Shown: piece by piece, positions 34,237 through 44,442 of the stretch
How the letters are laid out: the number at the start of each line of letters is the position of its first letter
Numbering within the stretch: the first letter of the stretch is position 1
Program-made: the position numbers and the translations under genes
The notes under the pieces: model-generated
The model's input: the letters and a program-made list of their open reading frames with translations, nothing else
Told to the model about the DNA's origin: nothing
The model's database searches: none
From: Lacticaseibacillus casei DSM 20011 = JCM 1134 = ATCC 393
Lineage (GTDB): Bacteria > Bacillota > Bacilli > Lactobacillales > Lactobacillaceae
Length of the DNA stretch: 64,000 bases
Reading direction: 5' to 3'
Assembly (NCBI RefSeq): GCF_000829055.1
Contig: NZ_AP012544.1
Coordinates: 1,736,001-1,800,000, forward strand

Positions 34237-36555
34237 TTAATCAGCACGCAACGCGATCGCTGCATCCTTGTTGGCCGCCATGCGCGCTGGAATATGGCCG
34301 CCGAGAACCGTTAGAATCGTACTGATTAAGATCAAAATCACCGCGTGGATAGGGTTCAGCTGCGCCACGTTCGGCAACTGGGTCATGTTATATAAGATGA
34401 CGTTGATCGGGAAGGTCAGGAGCCAGGCAATGATAATGCCCAGTACCCCGGAACTCACCCCGAGAATGATGGTTTCGGCATCAAAGACCCGCGTCACATC
34501 CTTGCGCCGTGCACCCAACGCCTTGAGCACCCCGATTTCCTTGGTTCGTTCCAGAACCGAGGTATACGTCAGAATCGCAATCATGATCATCGAGGTCACC
34601 AGCGAGATTCCCGCAAATGCGATCAGGACAATCGTAATCGCCGACATAATCCCGCCAGTCATACTCGAAATCGTGCCGGCCAAATCCGTGTAGATGACCT
34701 GATCGGCTTTTTTCTTGCCGTGGTTGAATTTATCTAGATAACTAAGAATCTTGTCCTTGTCTTTGAAACTCGTCGGATAAATCGTGATTTGCGTTGGCGT
34801 TTCTGAGCCGCCCAGACTGGTAATCAACTGATCCTTGGTCGCATCGTCAATTTCTTGATTGGTGAAAATATTCACGTCACTATTGCGTTGCGCTTTGACA
34901 ACCGCAGAGTCTTTATTCATCGCGACAAGATCTTTGGTTAACCGATCGGAGTAAGCAAATCCTTGACTCAAAAGCCCGTCACTGGTCTTCGAGCGCGTCC
35001 GGAGCACCCCTGTCACGGTTAACTCGCGATTACCGCTTTGTTGATACGCATCCGCATAGTTCTTGGTCGGCACATAAACACTGCCACCAACATTTTGATA
35101 GTAGTGATCATTGGCAATGGCCTTTAGTTTTGTCCCTACAATATCGCTGAACTTAAGCTTCTGACCATTTTTAACTGAAAAGCCAAGGTTCTTCAACGCG
35201 TTAATATTCGTTGAATTGTCCCGATCAACAATCAAAATGATATCGCTGTCTTTCTTGGGATAACTTCCGGCAACGACTTCATAATTTTTCTTCAGATAAC
35301 TGGTGCCGCCTTCGCGATCGACGGGATAAACCGATGAACTGACACTGGAAAAGCCGCGTTGTGATTGGTTATTTGTCGGTTTGGCTGTTGAAAATTGTAC
35401 TGGCTTCACCTTCCCGTTGACGTCGCGCAGTAAGTTCATACCGGTGCCATACGTATAGCCAATGTTGTCGGTCAGGCGTTTACTGATGCCATTCACATAA
35501 TCAATATACTTTTGATTTAATTTGTTCGTGTGCTGCGCTTTGTCACTGGCACTTTGCTTTGCCAGCACCGTTTTGGTCGTCTTAAACGTCGACGTCTTGG
35601 TATTATCTTGTGCCCCGGCCGTTAGATTGGTCGCGTTCGTTGAAATTGTGATGGGAAACTGGGCCAATGTTTCTGCTTGGGTATTATCAATTTGCTTTTG
35701 AAACCCGGATGAAAGCGCCAGGACGACCGCAATGCCAATGATCCCGATGCTGGAGGCAAACGCCGTTAGAAAAGTGCGGCCTTTTTTGGTCATAATGTTC
35801 GTAAAGGACAGCTTCAGCGCCGTCAAATAGCTCATTTTCGTCCGGCGCAGATCAAAATGACTGCCCTGTTCCTCCGCATCATACGGACGCGAATCGGACA
35901 GAATTTTACCGTCCTTGAACTCGATAATCCGCTGGGCATAATCGTGCGCCAGTTGCGGATTGTGCGTCACCATGATGACCAAACGCTCCCGCGACAAGTC
36001 AGCAATCAACTTCATGATTTCCTGACTGGTTTCGGTGTCCAAGGCACCAGTCGGCTCATCCGCCAACAAAATCGACGGTTCCGAGACAATCGCCCGAGCA
36101 ATGGCCACCCGCTGCATCTGCCCACCGGAAAGCTGATTAGGCTGCTTGCTCATGTGCTCTTTTAGGCCAACTTTAACCAGCGCGGCCTCCGCCTTTTTGC
36201 GCCGCTCCTTGGCAGAAACGCCGCTCAACGTTAAGCCGAGTTCGACGTTTTCCAAAATGCTCAGGTGCATGATCAGGTTATAACTATGAAAAATAAACCC
36301 GACAGAATTATTCCGATAAGCATCCCAATCAGATTCCTTGAAGTTTTGGGTGGACCGACCATGCAATAATAGATCGCCTGAATCGTAGCGATCAAGGCCG
36401 CCAATCACGTTCAGCAGTGTTGTTTTCCCCGAGCCGCTGGGGCCAAGAATGGCTACGAATTCCTGTTCACGAAACTGAACCGAAACATCATCGAGGGCCT
36501 TCGTGGTGTAGTCACCGGTTTGGTAATATTTTTTAATGTGCTTTAGCTCTAGCAA
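34237..36555 (-). CDS. ABC transporter with fused ATPase and FtsX-type permease (MacB-like)
   Basis: A protein of about 772 residues. Residues 1-225 are a MacB/LolD-class ATPase: Walker [11 protein letters not shown] near 41, [14 protein letters not shown], and Walker [14 protein letters not shown] first membrane helix follows near 265, then a large extracytoplasmic domain of about 330 residues and three C-terminal helices typical of FtsX/MacB (motif [19 protein letters not shown]). Such exporters move peptides or provide antimicrobial-peptide resistance by mechanotransmission. Start is the TTG at 36555 with GGAGGAG six bases upstream; the frame is open to 36612. No histidine kinase or regulator is adjacent. 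Confidence 0.88.
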   Translation of the reverse strand: MLELKHIKKYYQTGDYTTKALDDVSVQFREQEFVAILGPSGSGKTTLLNVIGGLDRYDSGDLLLHGRSTQNFKESDWDAYRNNSVGFIFHSYNLIMHLSILENVELGLTLSGVSAKERRKKAEAALVKVGLKEHMSKQPNQLSGGQMQRVAIARAIVSEPSILLADEPTGALDTETSQEIMKLIADLSRERLVIMVTHNPQLAHDYAQRIIEFKDGKILSDSRPYDAEEQGSHFDLRRTKMSYLTALKLSFTNIMTKKGRTFLTAFASSIGIIGIAVVLALSSGFQKQIDNTQAETLAQFPITISTNATNLTAGAQDNTKTSTFKTTKTVLAKQSASDKAQHTNKLNQKYIDYVNGISKRLTDNIGYTYGTGMNLLRDVNGKVKPVQFSTAKPTNNQSQRGFSSVSSSVYPVDREGGTSYLKKNYEVVAGSYPKKDSDIILIVDRDNSTNINALKNLGFSVKNGQKLKFSDIVGTKLKAIANDHYYQNVGGSVYVPTKNYADAYQQSGNRELTVTGVLRTRSKTSDGLLSQGFAYSDRLTKDLVAMNKDSAVVKAQRNSDVNIFTNQEIDDATKDQLITSLGGSETPTQITIYPTSFKDKDKILSYLDKFNHGKKKADQVIYTDLAGTISSMTGGIMSAITIVLIAFAGISLVTSMIMIAILTYTSVLERTKEIGVLKALGARRKDVTRVFDAETIILGVSSGVLGIIIAWLLTFPINVILYNMTQLPNVAQLNPIHAVILILISTILTVLGGHIPARMAANKDAAIALRAD

Positions 36556-36712
36556 CGTTCGCTCCTCCTCTTGCTGTCTATGGCAAGGCGTTGAAATGAA
36601 ATAACTTGCCATATCTTAGCATACTTAGCGGCTACTTGATAATCGGTCTAAAGCCTAAGACGTTGCCGATTTGTCAAAAAAGTCAGCTTTTAGAATGCGG
36701 CGCCTGCGTAAA

Positions 36713-36743
36713 TAAAAAGAACCTGCCTTAAAAAGGAGGTCCT
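36713..36743 (-). terminator. Terminator after the 124-residue protein gene
   Basis: AGGACCT pairs with AGGTTCT and CCTT with AAGG across one bulge, then TTTTTATTT on the minus strand. Confidence 0.65.
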
Positions 36744-36766
36744 CCGATAGATCCGTGCCGATCAAT

Positions 36767-37141
36767 TTAGGATGGCACACTGAGCAACGGTCGCCAATAA
36801 ATCAAGTCCAAACTATGATCCGGATAAATGTAATAAGTAATGTTCAATTTGGAAAAAGGATTCGCCATTGCCATTAAATAGATCCGTTGCGGTGCGTGAG
36901 CCAATCCCGCAACAGAAACGAGAATATACTTGGCCATTTGTTCAAACAACGGTTGCGTCAAACCAGATGTTAGCTCAAAATCCAGATCCACATAAATAAG
37001 TTCTTTGGTTTGCCGCGTCAGCCTGATATGGTGAATCGGCATCCCCCCGAAATTACCTTCTCGGCTTAGTTCATCGACCATTTGTTTAATCTGGCGATGT
37101 TTAAACTGCGGGCGGGCAAACATCATGCGCCAAACTGCCAA
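36767..37141 (-). CDS. Unrecognised 124-residue protein
   Basis: A basic-to-neutral soluble protein of 124 residues with alternating hydrophobic strands (LIYVDLDFEL, KYILVSVAGL, RIYLMAMA) suggesting an alpha/beta fold. No signal peptide or known motif is seen. The start is a TTG at 37141, preceded by GGGGGTGAG. It has its own terminator and seems monocistronic. I do not recognise a family. Confidence 0.65.
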   Translation of the reverse strand: MAVWRMMFARPQFKHRQIKQMVDELSREGNFGGMPIHHIRLTRQTKELIYVDLDFELTSGLTQPLFEQMAKYILVSVAGLAHAPQRIYLMAMANPFSKLNITYYIYPDHSLDLIYWRPLLSVPS

Positions 37142-37191
37142 GCACTCACCCCCTCTGCTTCAATTATGCCACATTGAAGCCGGGAAGCGGA

Positions 37192-37614
37192 CTAAAAAAT
37201 CGGATCAAGGATCTTGGAAAAAGCCGAATCGATCTGCGCACGAGCAGCCTGCTGTTCAACCAAACCTGCATCGAAGCGTTCGTGATCGATTTGATCTGGG
37301 CCAATCGCCTGCAGGATGTCTAACACGCCACTGCGAATACCACGCAGGCCGTTGACCAACACGCGATGAAAGGCTGCATAATTGCACGGTGCAGCTTCAG
37401 CATCAACGCTGTCAACGAAACTGCAGAACTTAATCACATTCTTGGTGAAATACACACGCAACCGATCGAGACTTTCGCTGGCATAGCAATTGCCCTTCTC
37501 GATGTTCTTGCATGTGTGGACGTATTCTTAGAAAACTGTCTCAAAAACAAGGAGCCGTTCCAGATTCTGATTAATTACTTCAACATAACTAGGTGCATTG
37601 CTCGTCGCGTACAT
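37192..37614 (-). pseudogene. Unrecognised 140-codon gene with an in-frame TAA
   Basis: From an ATG at 37614, with AGGAGGGA seven bases upstream, the frame runs 140 codons to 37192 but contains TAA at codon 29 (37530-37528). Frame continues unchanged past it, with coherent composition (for example YAAFHRVLVNGLRGIRSGVLDIL). A CAA-to-TAA or GAA-to-TAA change would explain it. The translated part downstream looks helical and acidic with two Cys. Family unknown. Re-initiation at TTG 37461 is possible but has no ribosome site. Confidence 0.55.
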
Positions 37615-38187
37615 TTAAAAGTCCCTCCTAATCTTGTGCGTTCATCAACTTACACACTTAATTATACGTGTTAATGGCTTATAATCAATATAATTATTGA
37701 CTAATATTTAAATACCTAACGTTATATAACCCGTTTAAAGGCCATTATTAGTGGACTTTGCATACATTACACCAGTCTGTGAAAACCGTTTTCTTTGGAA
37801 TTGTACGCAATGTATCTTTTTGTGAAAACTGAACTTGTCAACGCTCGCGACCCCTGTCTTGACATATAGTCCTTTAAACGTCTTTTATTTGCTAAGCGCT
37901 TCCATTAAAAATAAGATAACGAAAATATTTTTTGGATATTTTGAACTTATATTTCAATATTTCTCAACAATCGTGCAAATACTGGCTATAAAGATTCTTA
38001 TTCCAACGTTGTTATAACTTATTTTATTTTAACGAAGGGAGTTAATAGCAAGTTTTCACAACATCACCTATAATCGAAGAGAGAGCATGATGCGGGCACT
38101 GCTTGAGGTTAAGCGCTTCATCGGTTGAGCGAAGCTTATCCCGTATGACGCGTCATGACCGTTATTACTTTTTGGAGGGTGCAAACA
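37615..38187. other. AT-rich intergenic region upstream of the GPH symporter
   Basis: 573 bases without a supported gene. TTGACA at 37859-37864 with TTTTAT 18 bases on is a possible plus-strand promoter. TAAGCGCTTC occurs at about 37893 and again at about 38111; the first matches 11 of 14 positions of a cre consensus, so CcpA control of the symporter is possible. TGTGAAAAC also occurs twice (about 37779 and 37822). Confidence 0.4.
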
Positions 38188-39616
38188 TTGAAAGACTATC
38201 CAAAGAACTACCCCCTTGATCCGCGTACTTTTTTGGAATCAATACCATGGGGCTCATTAGCACAACGGCGTACTATCTTTATACGGCTGTCTTAATGATG
38301 TTTATTACCGATTATTCCGGGATTTATACAGGCATCCCCGGTAAAGCAGCAGCTGTTGCAACGACCTTATTATTTGTGGGTCGGCTTTGGGATGCGGTGA
38401 ATGACCTGTGGACAGGTTATGTAATCGATATTTCCCCGCGAACCCGCTGGGGCAAGTTCAAGCCTTATGTACTGGCTGGCACTTTTTTGCAGGTATCTTG
38501 GGTATGATGCTGTTTCACATTCCCCAAGGGATCAGCGATTTTGGCAAGGAAGTTTATCTCTATGTCGTCTACTTTCTGTTTATGCTTGCCTATACCATTA
38601 TTGTAATCGTGCCGTTGACCAGTACGATGTCGGCAGACCAGGAAATTCGCTCCAAACTTATTTCATGGCCCCGAATTACCAGTAACGTGGTCGGTGTCGT
38701 ATTTGCCTTCTTTATGGCTATCGCTACTTTTCTTGGAACCAAAAAAAATCCCAACATACCGCTAACAGTCGACGTGATCGTCATTCCATTTTTGATTATT
38801 GCCTTGATCGGCGGCTTTATGGTCAAAGAAGGCCCGGTTGCTGAAGGCACCAAACCGCCCAAGCTTCGCGATATCGGCCGGATGGTGAAGATCAACAAGC
38901 CTTTTCGGGTCAACCTGTACTTTACCTTTGTCGGCGGCTTTGTCTGGGCCTTGCTCACCGCGACATCCCTGTACTACATCAAATACGCGTTTGGCGTGGC
39001 TAATCTAGGGATTCAGTCCATGTATTTTGGTTTGTTAACCTTGGTCACGTTGGTTGGTGGGACGTTCATCTCGCAAAAGGCCATGAAATATATGTCGGCA
39101 CTTCGCGGGATTCAACTTTGCTATTTAGGCATGGCACCGTTCCTACTCTTAATGTTCGCCATCAATGAGTTTCAGGTGATCCACAATCCTTGGCTGTTCT
39201 ACATCCTGATTGGGATTGTCATGACGCTTGCCGGCGCGCAATTTGTTCCCGCTAACCTGATCATCATGGAGACGATGGATTACAATCGCCTCAAGCTGAA
39301 TTCAGGGATGGAAGCTACCATCAACGCGGTCAACATGTTCTTACAGAAACTTCAGTCCGGACTGGCTACAATTGGCATCGGCGCAGCACTCTTACTCGTC
39401 GGGTACAACGCGCAAACCCTTGAAAAAGCGGCGCAGGTACCTGATAGTCTGCTTCAGAGTTTAGGCGTCGTGTTGTTTGGTTTACCGGCCATTTTCTCGT
39501 TTGTCGCCTATCTGTTGACCAGGCAATATCCGCTGCAAGGCGAAGCCCGTACCAAAATGTATGCCGAACTCGCAGCCAAAACTGCTGCAGCTCAAAAGAA
39601 AGCCGCTCAGTCTTGA
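38188..39616 (+). pseudogene. GPH-family sugar:cation symporter with two frameshifts
   Basis: Restored, this is a 476-residue transporter of the glycoside-pentoside-hexuronide family, with 12 helices and the family motif region DAVNDLWTGYVID...RTRWGKFKPYVLAG. It starts at TTG 38188 after GGAGGG. Frame is lost at 38229-38234 and again at 38483-38488, each a run of six T where seven are needed (ACTTTTTTT). Adding one T at each gives 477 codons including stop. It has no C-terminal IIA domain, unlike LacS. No glycosidase gene adjoins it, so the sugar is unknown. Confidence 0.85.
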
Positions 39617-39663
39617 GCCAAAGCTGGTTCGAGCGGTTGTCGGCTGTATTTTAAAACGCCATC

Positions 39664-39713
39664 TAAAAGACGCTAGCGATCAAGTGGATTTGTCGCTAGC
39701 GTCTTTGTTTTAT
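39664..39713 (+). terminator. Terminator after the GPH symporter
   Basis: AAAGACGCTAGCGA and its complement form a 14-bp stem with a 13-base loop, followed by TTTGTTTTATTT. Confidence 0.85.
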
Positions 39714-39766
39714 TTGTGGATTAACTCTCCTGCATTATTCGCCCGCGTACATCGCCGGCATGTTGA

Positions 39767-40084
39767 TTATCCTAGCCGATTAATCGCTGCCCAGCTGGCA
39801 AGTGCTTCGGGATGAAAGCCATTCCAGGTGGCCAAAACATCCCCGGTTTCATCGTCGCGCACGCGCACAATCGGAAAGCGATCATAACCATCCTGCCGAA
39901 ACTTCACGACTTTTTGCGCACTCCAAGCACGCTTGAGTGGATCGTCCGAATTGGGATCCACCAAATTCGTTTCACCACGGCGATTGGTTGTTCGAAAACG
40001 CTGATGGTGCGTCAACAGCCAACGCCGTGTCAACCGGCAAGCTTCGCAATGGGGCTTTTCGTAAACTACAAAATGAATTGCCAT
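39767..40084 (-). CDS. Thioredoxin-fold (glutaredoxin-like) protein
   Basis: A 105-residue protein starting FVVYEKPHCEACRLTRRWL, with the redox motif CEAC near residues 12-15 at the start of the first helix, as in NrdH/glutaredoxin or ArsC/Spx folds. FPIVRVRDDETGDV holds the cis-Pro expected of the fold. GGAGG lies 8 bases before the ATG at 40084, so the longer frame to 40126 is not used. It may be a small disulfide reductase; partner unknown. Confidence 0.72.
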   Translation of the reverse strand: MAIHFVVYEKPHCEACRLTRRWLLTHHQRFRTTNRRGETNLVDPNSDDPLKRAWSAQKVVKFRQDGYDRFPIVRVRDDETGDVLATWNGFHPEALASWAAINRLG

Positions 40085-40228
40085 ACGCATGTCCTCCATA
40101 AATGGCTCAGTGTCGCTGTCATGCATTTGATACGAGGCGTATGTCCTGTTGTTTATACTATCCCCTACTTTAAGCGAGCGTGCAATGATGGAAATTGAGT
40201 TGGCCTTTTGTGATGTCGCACCTGAAAT

Positions 40229-41887
40229 TCAGTTTGACTCCGAAAGAACGGTAAGAATCTTTTCCAGTGCGTGAGTGGCAGCTTCCGGCAACTTATCATA
40301 GCCACCATCGGCTGTCTCTTTGGTGGTCAAAAATGCCAAGCGAGCTTCCAAACGCTTACGCAACAAAGCCCGATAATCAGGTGTCGTAAAGTCTACTTTA
40401 AAAGTTGGTAATACCAGATAACTCATATCTGGTAACGGCCCAAATGGTTGAAATTGTGAAGTGCCATCTGCAATCGCCGCAATCGCATCCAACGTGTCAG
40501 CCGGTTTCACTTTTTGGCCGCGGTAAAAACCGGTATTGAGAATGTAGCAGGCCGTGCCGCGCTGTTGAAAAAGTTCATAAAAGCCCTGATAGTCTTCTGC
40601 CAGCGGATAACACCGGAACGGGTTGGCAAAGGGTTCAATAACCAACTGATCGCGATCGACGTTCGGTTGGACATTCTCCGCAGTTGATCGTTTCGTCGCA
40701 AGCGTTGCGCCAAATGCGGCGGCCAAATCAGGATTCTCGATCCGAACCACCGGTGGCAACGTGTCGTCTTTCATGATCCAAAAAACGGCATCAATACTCT
40801 GGGTCAAATGATCGACACGATTAGGCGTCACGAACCGCGACTTAACCGTTCGCCCGTTCCCATTACGAATGTCTTCGGTGACCAGCGTTTTCCGGCCATG
40901 ATCATCCAAAGTAACGCCCACATTTTGCACTGTCAGAAAATACTGAATTCCTGGATCGCTTAACGGATAATCCTGAGTCTTGTCAAAATACGCCGGCTCC
41001 AGCGCAGTCGTGGCGCCAGTTTGGCGATCAATGACGAATGCGTCATCGTGCAGCACTTTAACCGGGTAGCGATCGCCCTGACTCGTCAGCGTGATCGTTG
41101 ATTTACCCGAGCCAGACAAGCCAAACGCTGCCATGGTAAACGTGCCGTCTTGCCGCTGATACTGTTTCATCCCGCCATGACAGGCAACAAAGCCATTTCG
41201 ATGTGCCGTCGCCCACGCCAACGTCAAGGTGCCCTTTTTCAATTCGCCAAAGTAGCGTAAGCCTAAGATGATTGCCGCATTGTGTAGCGGATCAAAAATC
41301 GCCAGGCCATCCGGATACGCGGGATCGTACCAATCAGGATCGGCATAAAGATAAAGGTCATCTTCTGGAAGCGGGCGCGACTGGGCGTAGTGTTTTTCTG
41401 CTTCAGCCGTCATGATTTGAAAGTTCAATAAATAGCTGTAAAGGTTATTCGCATATGCTTCAGGCAACATCATATGCGCTTCAACAGAAAAATCGGGCGA
41501 CAGACCAACCGCAACCCGGCCACTCAAAAACTGCTTGCGACCGCCTTGAAAGACCGCTTCACGCGCAACCTTTGCCATTGTGTTTGCGTCAACGCAGGGC
41601 TGTCCGATAATCCGGCGAGCCGCAGCAGTTCGGCCGACAACCAGACCGTCATTTGCAACCAAGATGCGGGCGTCTTCTGGCAGCCCGAGATCACTGGCAT
41701 GCTGAATCGGCAAATCCGTGATAATGACACCTGGCGCGGCTTTGGCCAATTCGTATGCTTCTGTCAATGTGGTTACCGGCCGGACATTCGTGCCATAAAA
41801 TGCCGTCTCGACGGTCGCTTTGAGTGGTGAAAAATAGCCACTCGCTGCGGTCACATCACGGATCGGAAATTGTTGTTTTGTTGTCAT
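40229..41887 (-). CDS. pckA: Phosphoenolpyruvate carboxykinase (ATP)
   Basis: A 552-residue enzyme interconverting oxaloacetate plus ATP and phosphoenolpyruvate plus CO2. The kinase P-loop GLSGSGKST is at residues 256-264, followed by the metal-binding HDDAF and EDIRNGNGR segments. In lactobacilli it can serve gluconeogenesis from citrate or malate. The ATG at 41887 follows GGGGGAT. A close match to a cre site just downstream of the -10 box suggests CcpA repression by glucose. Confidence 0.9.
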   Translation of the reverse strand: MTTKQQFPIRDVTAASGYFSPLKATVETAFYGTNVRPVTTLTEAYELAKAAPGVIITDLPIQHASDLGLPEDARILVANDGLVVGRTAAARRIIGQPCVDANTMAKVAREAVFQGGRKQFLSGRVAVGLSPDFSVEAHMMLPEAYANNLYSYLLNFQIMTAEAEKHYAQSRPLPEDDLYLYADPDWYDPAYPDGLAIFDPLHNAAIILGLRYFGELKKGTLTLAWATAHRNGFVACHGGMKQYQRQDGTFTMAAFGLSGSGKSTITLTSQGDRYPVKVLHDDAFVIDRQTGATTALEPAYFDKTQDYPLSDPGIQYFLTVQNVGVTLDDHGRKTLVTEDIRNGNGRTVKSRFVTPNRVDHLTQSIDAVFWIMKDDTLPPVVRIENPDLAAAFGATLATKRSTAENVQPNVDRDQLVIEPFANPFRCYPLAEDYQGFYELFQQRGTACYILNTGFYRGQKVKPADTLDAIAAIADGTSQFQPFGPLPDMSYLVLPTFKVDFTTPDYRALLRKRLEARLAFLTTKETADGGYDKLPEAATHALEKILTVLSESN

Positions 41888-42004
41888 GGTTGCATCCCCC
41901 TTGTACATCCGGTACACCGCAATGGTCCTTACCCCTGCGCCACTATCTCCTCCGTTTTGTGCAACGGTCGCCGGAGCGCAAACAATGTACGTTCAGTCGT
42001 TTTT

Positions 42005-42031
42005 TGTAAAGGCTTTCACAACTCAATTATA
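42005..42031 (-). promoter_or_regulatory. pckA promoter -10 box with cre site
   Basis: TATAAT (42031-42026) is followed on the minus strand by TGAAAGCCTTTACA (42018-42005), which matches 13 of 14 positions of the cre consensus TGWAANCGNTNWCA. CcpA bound here would block transcription. Confidence 0.7.
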
Positions 42032-42135
42032 CATAGTTCACTTTAGCAACGCGAGTTTTAAAAATTCACCGGATCACAAAGGCTATTTCAATCACAAACC
42101 ACATTCACTTACCACTCAAGCGGCATTGGATCTCG

Positions 42136-42306
42136 TTATGCTTTACGCCGTTTGTTAGCCTGAACCATTTTGGCCTGATCAATCAACGGACAGCCAGCAT
42201 CTTCACATTGGCTGCAACCACCTGCTTTGTTTTTCCGAAAAAAGGTGCGATATAAGACGAAAACGATCGCCAAAACGACGACACTGCCAATCAACCACGT
42301 TGCCAT
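42136..42306 (-). CDS. FeoB-associated Cys-rich membrane protein
   Basis: A 56-residue protein: one membrane helix (residues 4-20, WLIGSVVVLAIVFVLYR), a basic stretch, then CSQC and a third Cys four residues on (CEDAGC pattern), and a basic tail. This is the small partner often encoded after feoB in Firmicutes, thought to bind iron at the membrane. AGGAGATC precedes the ATG. It starts about 18 bases after the feoB stop and ends the feo operon. Confidence 0.85.
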   Translation of the reverse strand: MATWLIGSVVVLAIVFVLYRTFFRKNKAGGCSQCEDAGCPLIDQAKMVQANKRRKA

Positions 42307-42324
42307 GATAAAAGATCTCCTTTT

Positions 42325-44442
42325 TTAAATATCCGTGCTATAACTCGACGCAACCACGGGGTGTGGACGTTTGAGCCACAGGCCGTAAATAATGAGTGTC
42401 ACTGCCAGTGCGACAAGTCCGAAACTAAGCACATTGGCCTGACCACTCACAATGAGACTGCCTTGATAAATCAACATCGTCAGCAAATACGCCACGCCTG
42501 TTTGATAGCCAACGGCACGCCAAGTCCAGCGCGCATTGCCAAACTCCTTGTACATGGTGCCAATGGCCGCAAAGCACGGGGCACATAAAAGATTGAACAT
42601 CAAAAACGCATACCCTGCCATGGCCGGGTAAGTCGCCCGCAATGCCTGACCAAAGCCGCCAGTCCCACCGAAGCTAATGTGCAGCGTGCTGACACAATTT
42701 TCCTTGGCGATCAAACCGGCTAAAGTAGCCACTGTGGTGTGCCAATCACCAAACCCCAGCGGTGCAAAAATCGGGGCAATGACCCCACCAATTCCTCGTA
42801 ACATACTCTTATTTTGCTGGACCATGTGTAACGTAAAGTCAAAGTTCGAAAGGAACCATAACAAAACACATGACAAGAAAATAATCGTTCCAGCCTTATG
42901 CACAAAGGCTCGTGCCCGTGACATGACACTGCGATAAAGGTTGGTGACACGCGGCAAATGGTACGCTGGTAACTCCATGACAAATGGAGCTGGTGGTCCG
43001 GCAAACAAAGCGGTCTTTTTCAGAAAAATGCCGGAGCAGACAACGGCAATAATGCCCATGAAATAAGCTGACGGCGCAACCCAGCTGTTATTCGGAAAGA
43101 AGGTCCCGCTAACCAGTGCAATAACGGTCAGTTTGGCGGAACACGGCATAAAGGTCGTCAGCATAATGCTCATTCGCCGATCTTTTTCGCTTTCGATGGT
43201 TCGCGTTGCCATAATACCAGGAACCCCGCAGCCAGTAGCGATTAGAATGGGTATGAAGCTTTTGCCGCTGAGATTAAACCGGTGAAACAGGCGATCCATC
43301 ACAAACGCGATCCGTGCCATATACCCGCAGTCTTCAAGAATACCCAGACATAGAAACAGCATCATGATCTGCGGCAAGAACCCCAACACGGAGCCAATCC
43401 CACCGATCAAGCCGTTCACAATCAGGCCTGACAACCACGGCGCAACCGCCCAGCTCTTCAACGCCCCGCCGACCACCGCCGGCAACCAGCCGCCAAAGAC
43501 CGTATCATTGAGGTAGTCACTGCCGATGGTTCCGACTGTCTGGATCGAAAGGTAATAAACCACCCACATTACCAGTACAAAAATCGGCAAGGCCAGATAG
43601 CGATCCGTCACGATGCGGTCAATCCGATCGCTGACCGACATGACAAAATCTTCTTTATCAACGACACACATCGCCATGACGCGGGCGATGAAATCATATC
43701 TTGCATTCACGATGATGCTATCGCTCGCATCATCAAAAAGATGCTCAGCCGTATGTAAAATTTCCGCGACCTGTTGCTGTTCAGCTGTTGTAAAAGCCAG
43801 CTGCTGCGCGATTTGCGGATCTTTTTCAAAAAACTTGATGGCATACCATCGCAAACGATCGGCGGGCACCCGTTCGCCGATGACTTCCTCAAGCATGCTT
43901 AAAGCGGATTCGAGCCGCGGATCATATTCCGGAAAAGCATATGGTTTAGGTAACGGCGCTTGGATGGCCTGAACAAGTTCCTTTAAAGCTGCTTGTTTGG
44001 TGGCAGTGGTGCCGATGACTGGTACCTGCAGGGCATAACTCAACTTTTTCAAATTGATCGTGCGGCGGCGGGACTTTTCAAGGACATCCATCATGTTGAG
44101 CACCACGATTAATGGCCGCCCGGTTTCCATCACTTGTAATGTTAAATACAGATTGCGTTCGAGATTCGTGGCATCGACGACATTGATGACTAAATCCGGT
44201 TGCTTTTCAAGCAAAAATTCCCGCGTCACAATTTCTTCACTGCTATAAGGCGACAGTGAATAGGTTCCCGGCAGGTCTTCGATGACCACCGCCGGATTGG
44301 CTTTAAGCCGACTGGATTTTCGTTCAACTGTGACGCCCGGCCAATTGCCAATATGTTGTTTGGCACCGGTCAGTGCATTAAACAAAGTTGTTTTGCCACT
44401 ATTAGGGTTGCCGACAAGCGCTAAGGTCTCATCCATGGTCAT
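42325..44442 (-). CDS. feoB: Ferrous iron transporter FeoB
   Basis: A protein of about 705 residues with an N-terminal G-protein domain (G1 GNPNSGKTT, G3 DLPGTYSLSPYSSEE, NVVDATNLERNLYLT) and a C-terminal domain of about ten helices with two Gate motifs (GCGVPGIMATRTI; CVSTL region). It imports Fe2+. The alternative ATG at 44436 lies two codons in. The start overlaps the feoA stop, so the two are translationally coupled. Confidence 0.95.
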   Translation of the reverse strand: MTMDETLALVGNPNSGKTTLFNALTGAKQHIGNWPGVTVERKSSRLKANPAVVIEDLPGTYSLSPYSSEEIVTREFLLEKQPDLVINVVDATNLERNLYLTLQVMETGRPLIVVLNMMDVLEKSRRRTINLKKLSYALQVPVIGTTATKQAALKELVQAIQAPLPKPYAFPEYDPRLESALSMLEEVIGERVPADRLRWYAIKFFEKDPQIAQQLAFTTAEQQQVAEILHTAEHLFDDASDSIIVNARYDFIARVMAMCVVDKEDFVMSVSDRIDRIVTDRYLALPIFVLVMWVVYYLSIQTVGTIGSDYLNDTVFGGWLPAVVGGALKSWAVAPWLSGLIVNGLIGGIGSVLGFLPQIMMLFLCLGILEDCGYMARIAFVMDRLFHRFNLSGKSFIPILIATGCGVPGIMATRTIESEKDRRMSIMLTTFMPCSAKLTVIALVSGTFFPNNSWVAPSAYFMGIIAVVCSGIFLKKTALFAGPPAPFVMELPAYHLPRVTNLYRSVMSRARAFVHKAGTIIFLSCVLLWFLSNFDFTLHMVQQNKSMLRGIGGVIAPIFAPLGFGDWHTTVATLAGLIAKENCVSTLHISFGGTGGFGQALRATYPAMAGYAFLMFNLLCAPCFAAIGTMYKEFGNARWTWRAVGYQTGVAYLLTMLIYQGSLIVSGQANVLSFGLVALAVTLIIYGLWLKRPHPVVASSYSTDI

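Noticed and set aside
37366..37674. Plus-strand frame of 102 codons
   Set aside because: It lies opposite the minus-strand gene with the internal TAA, which has a much better ribosome site and composition.
38108..38125. Second cre-like site (TAAGCGCTTC) upstream of the symporter
   Set aside because: It matches the cre consensus poorly outside the core; kept only as a note in the intergenic entry.
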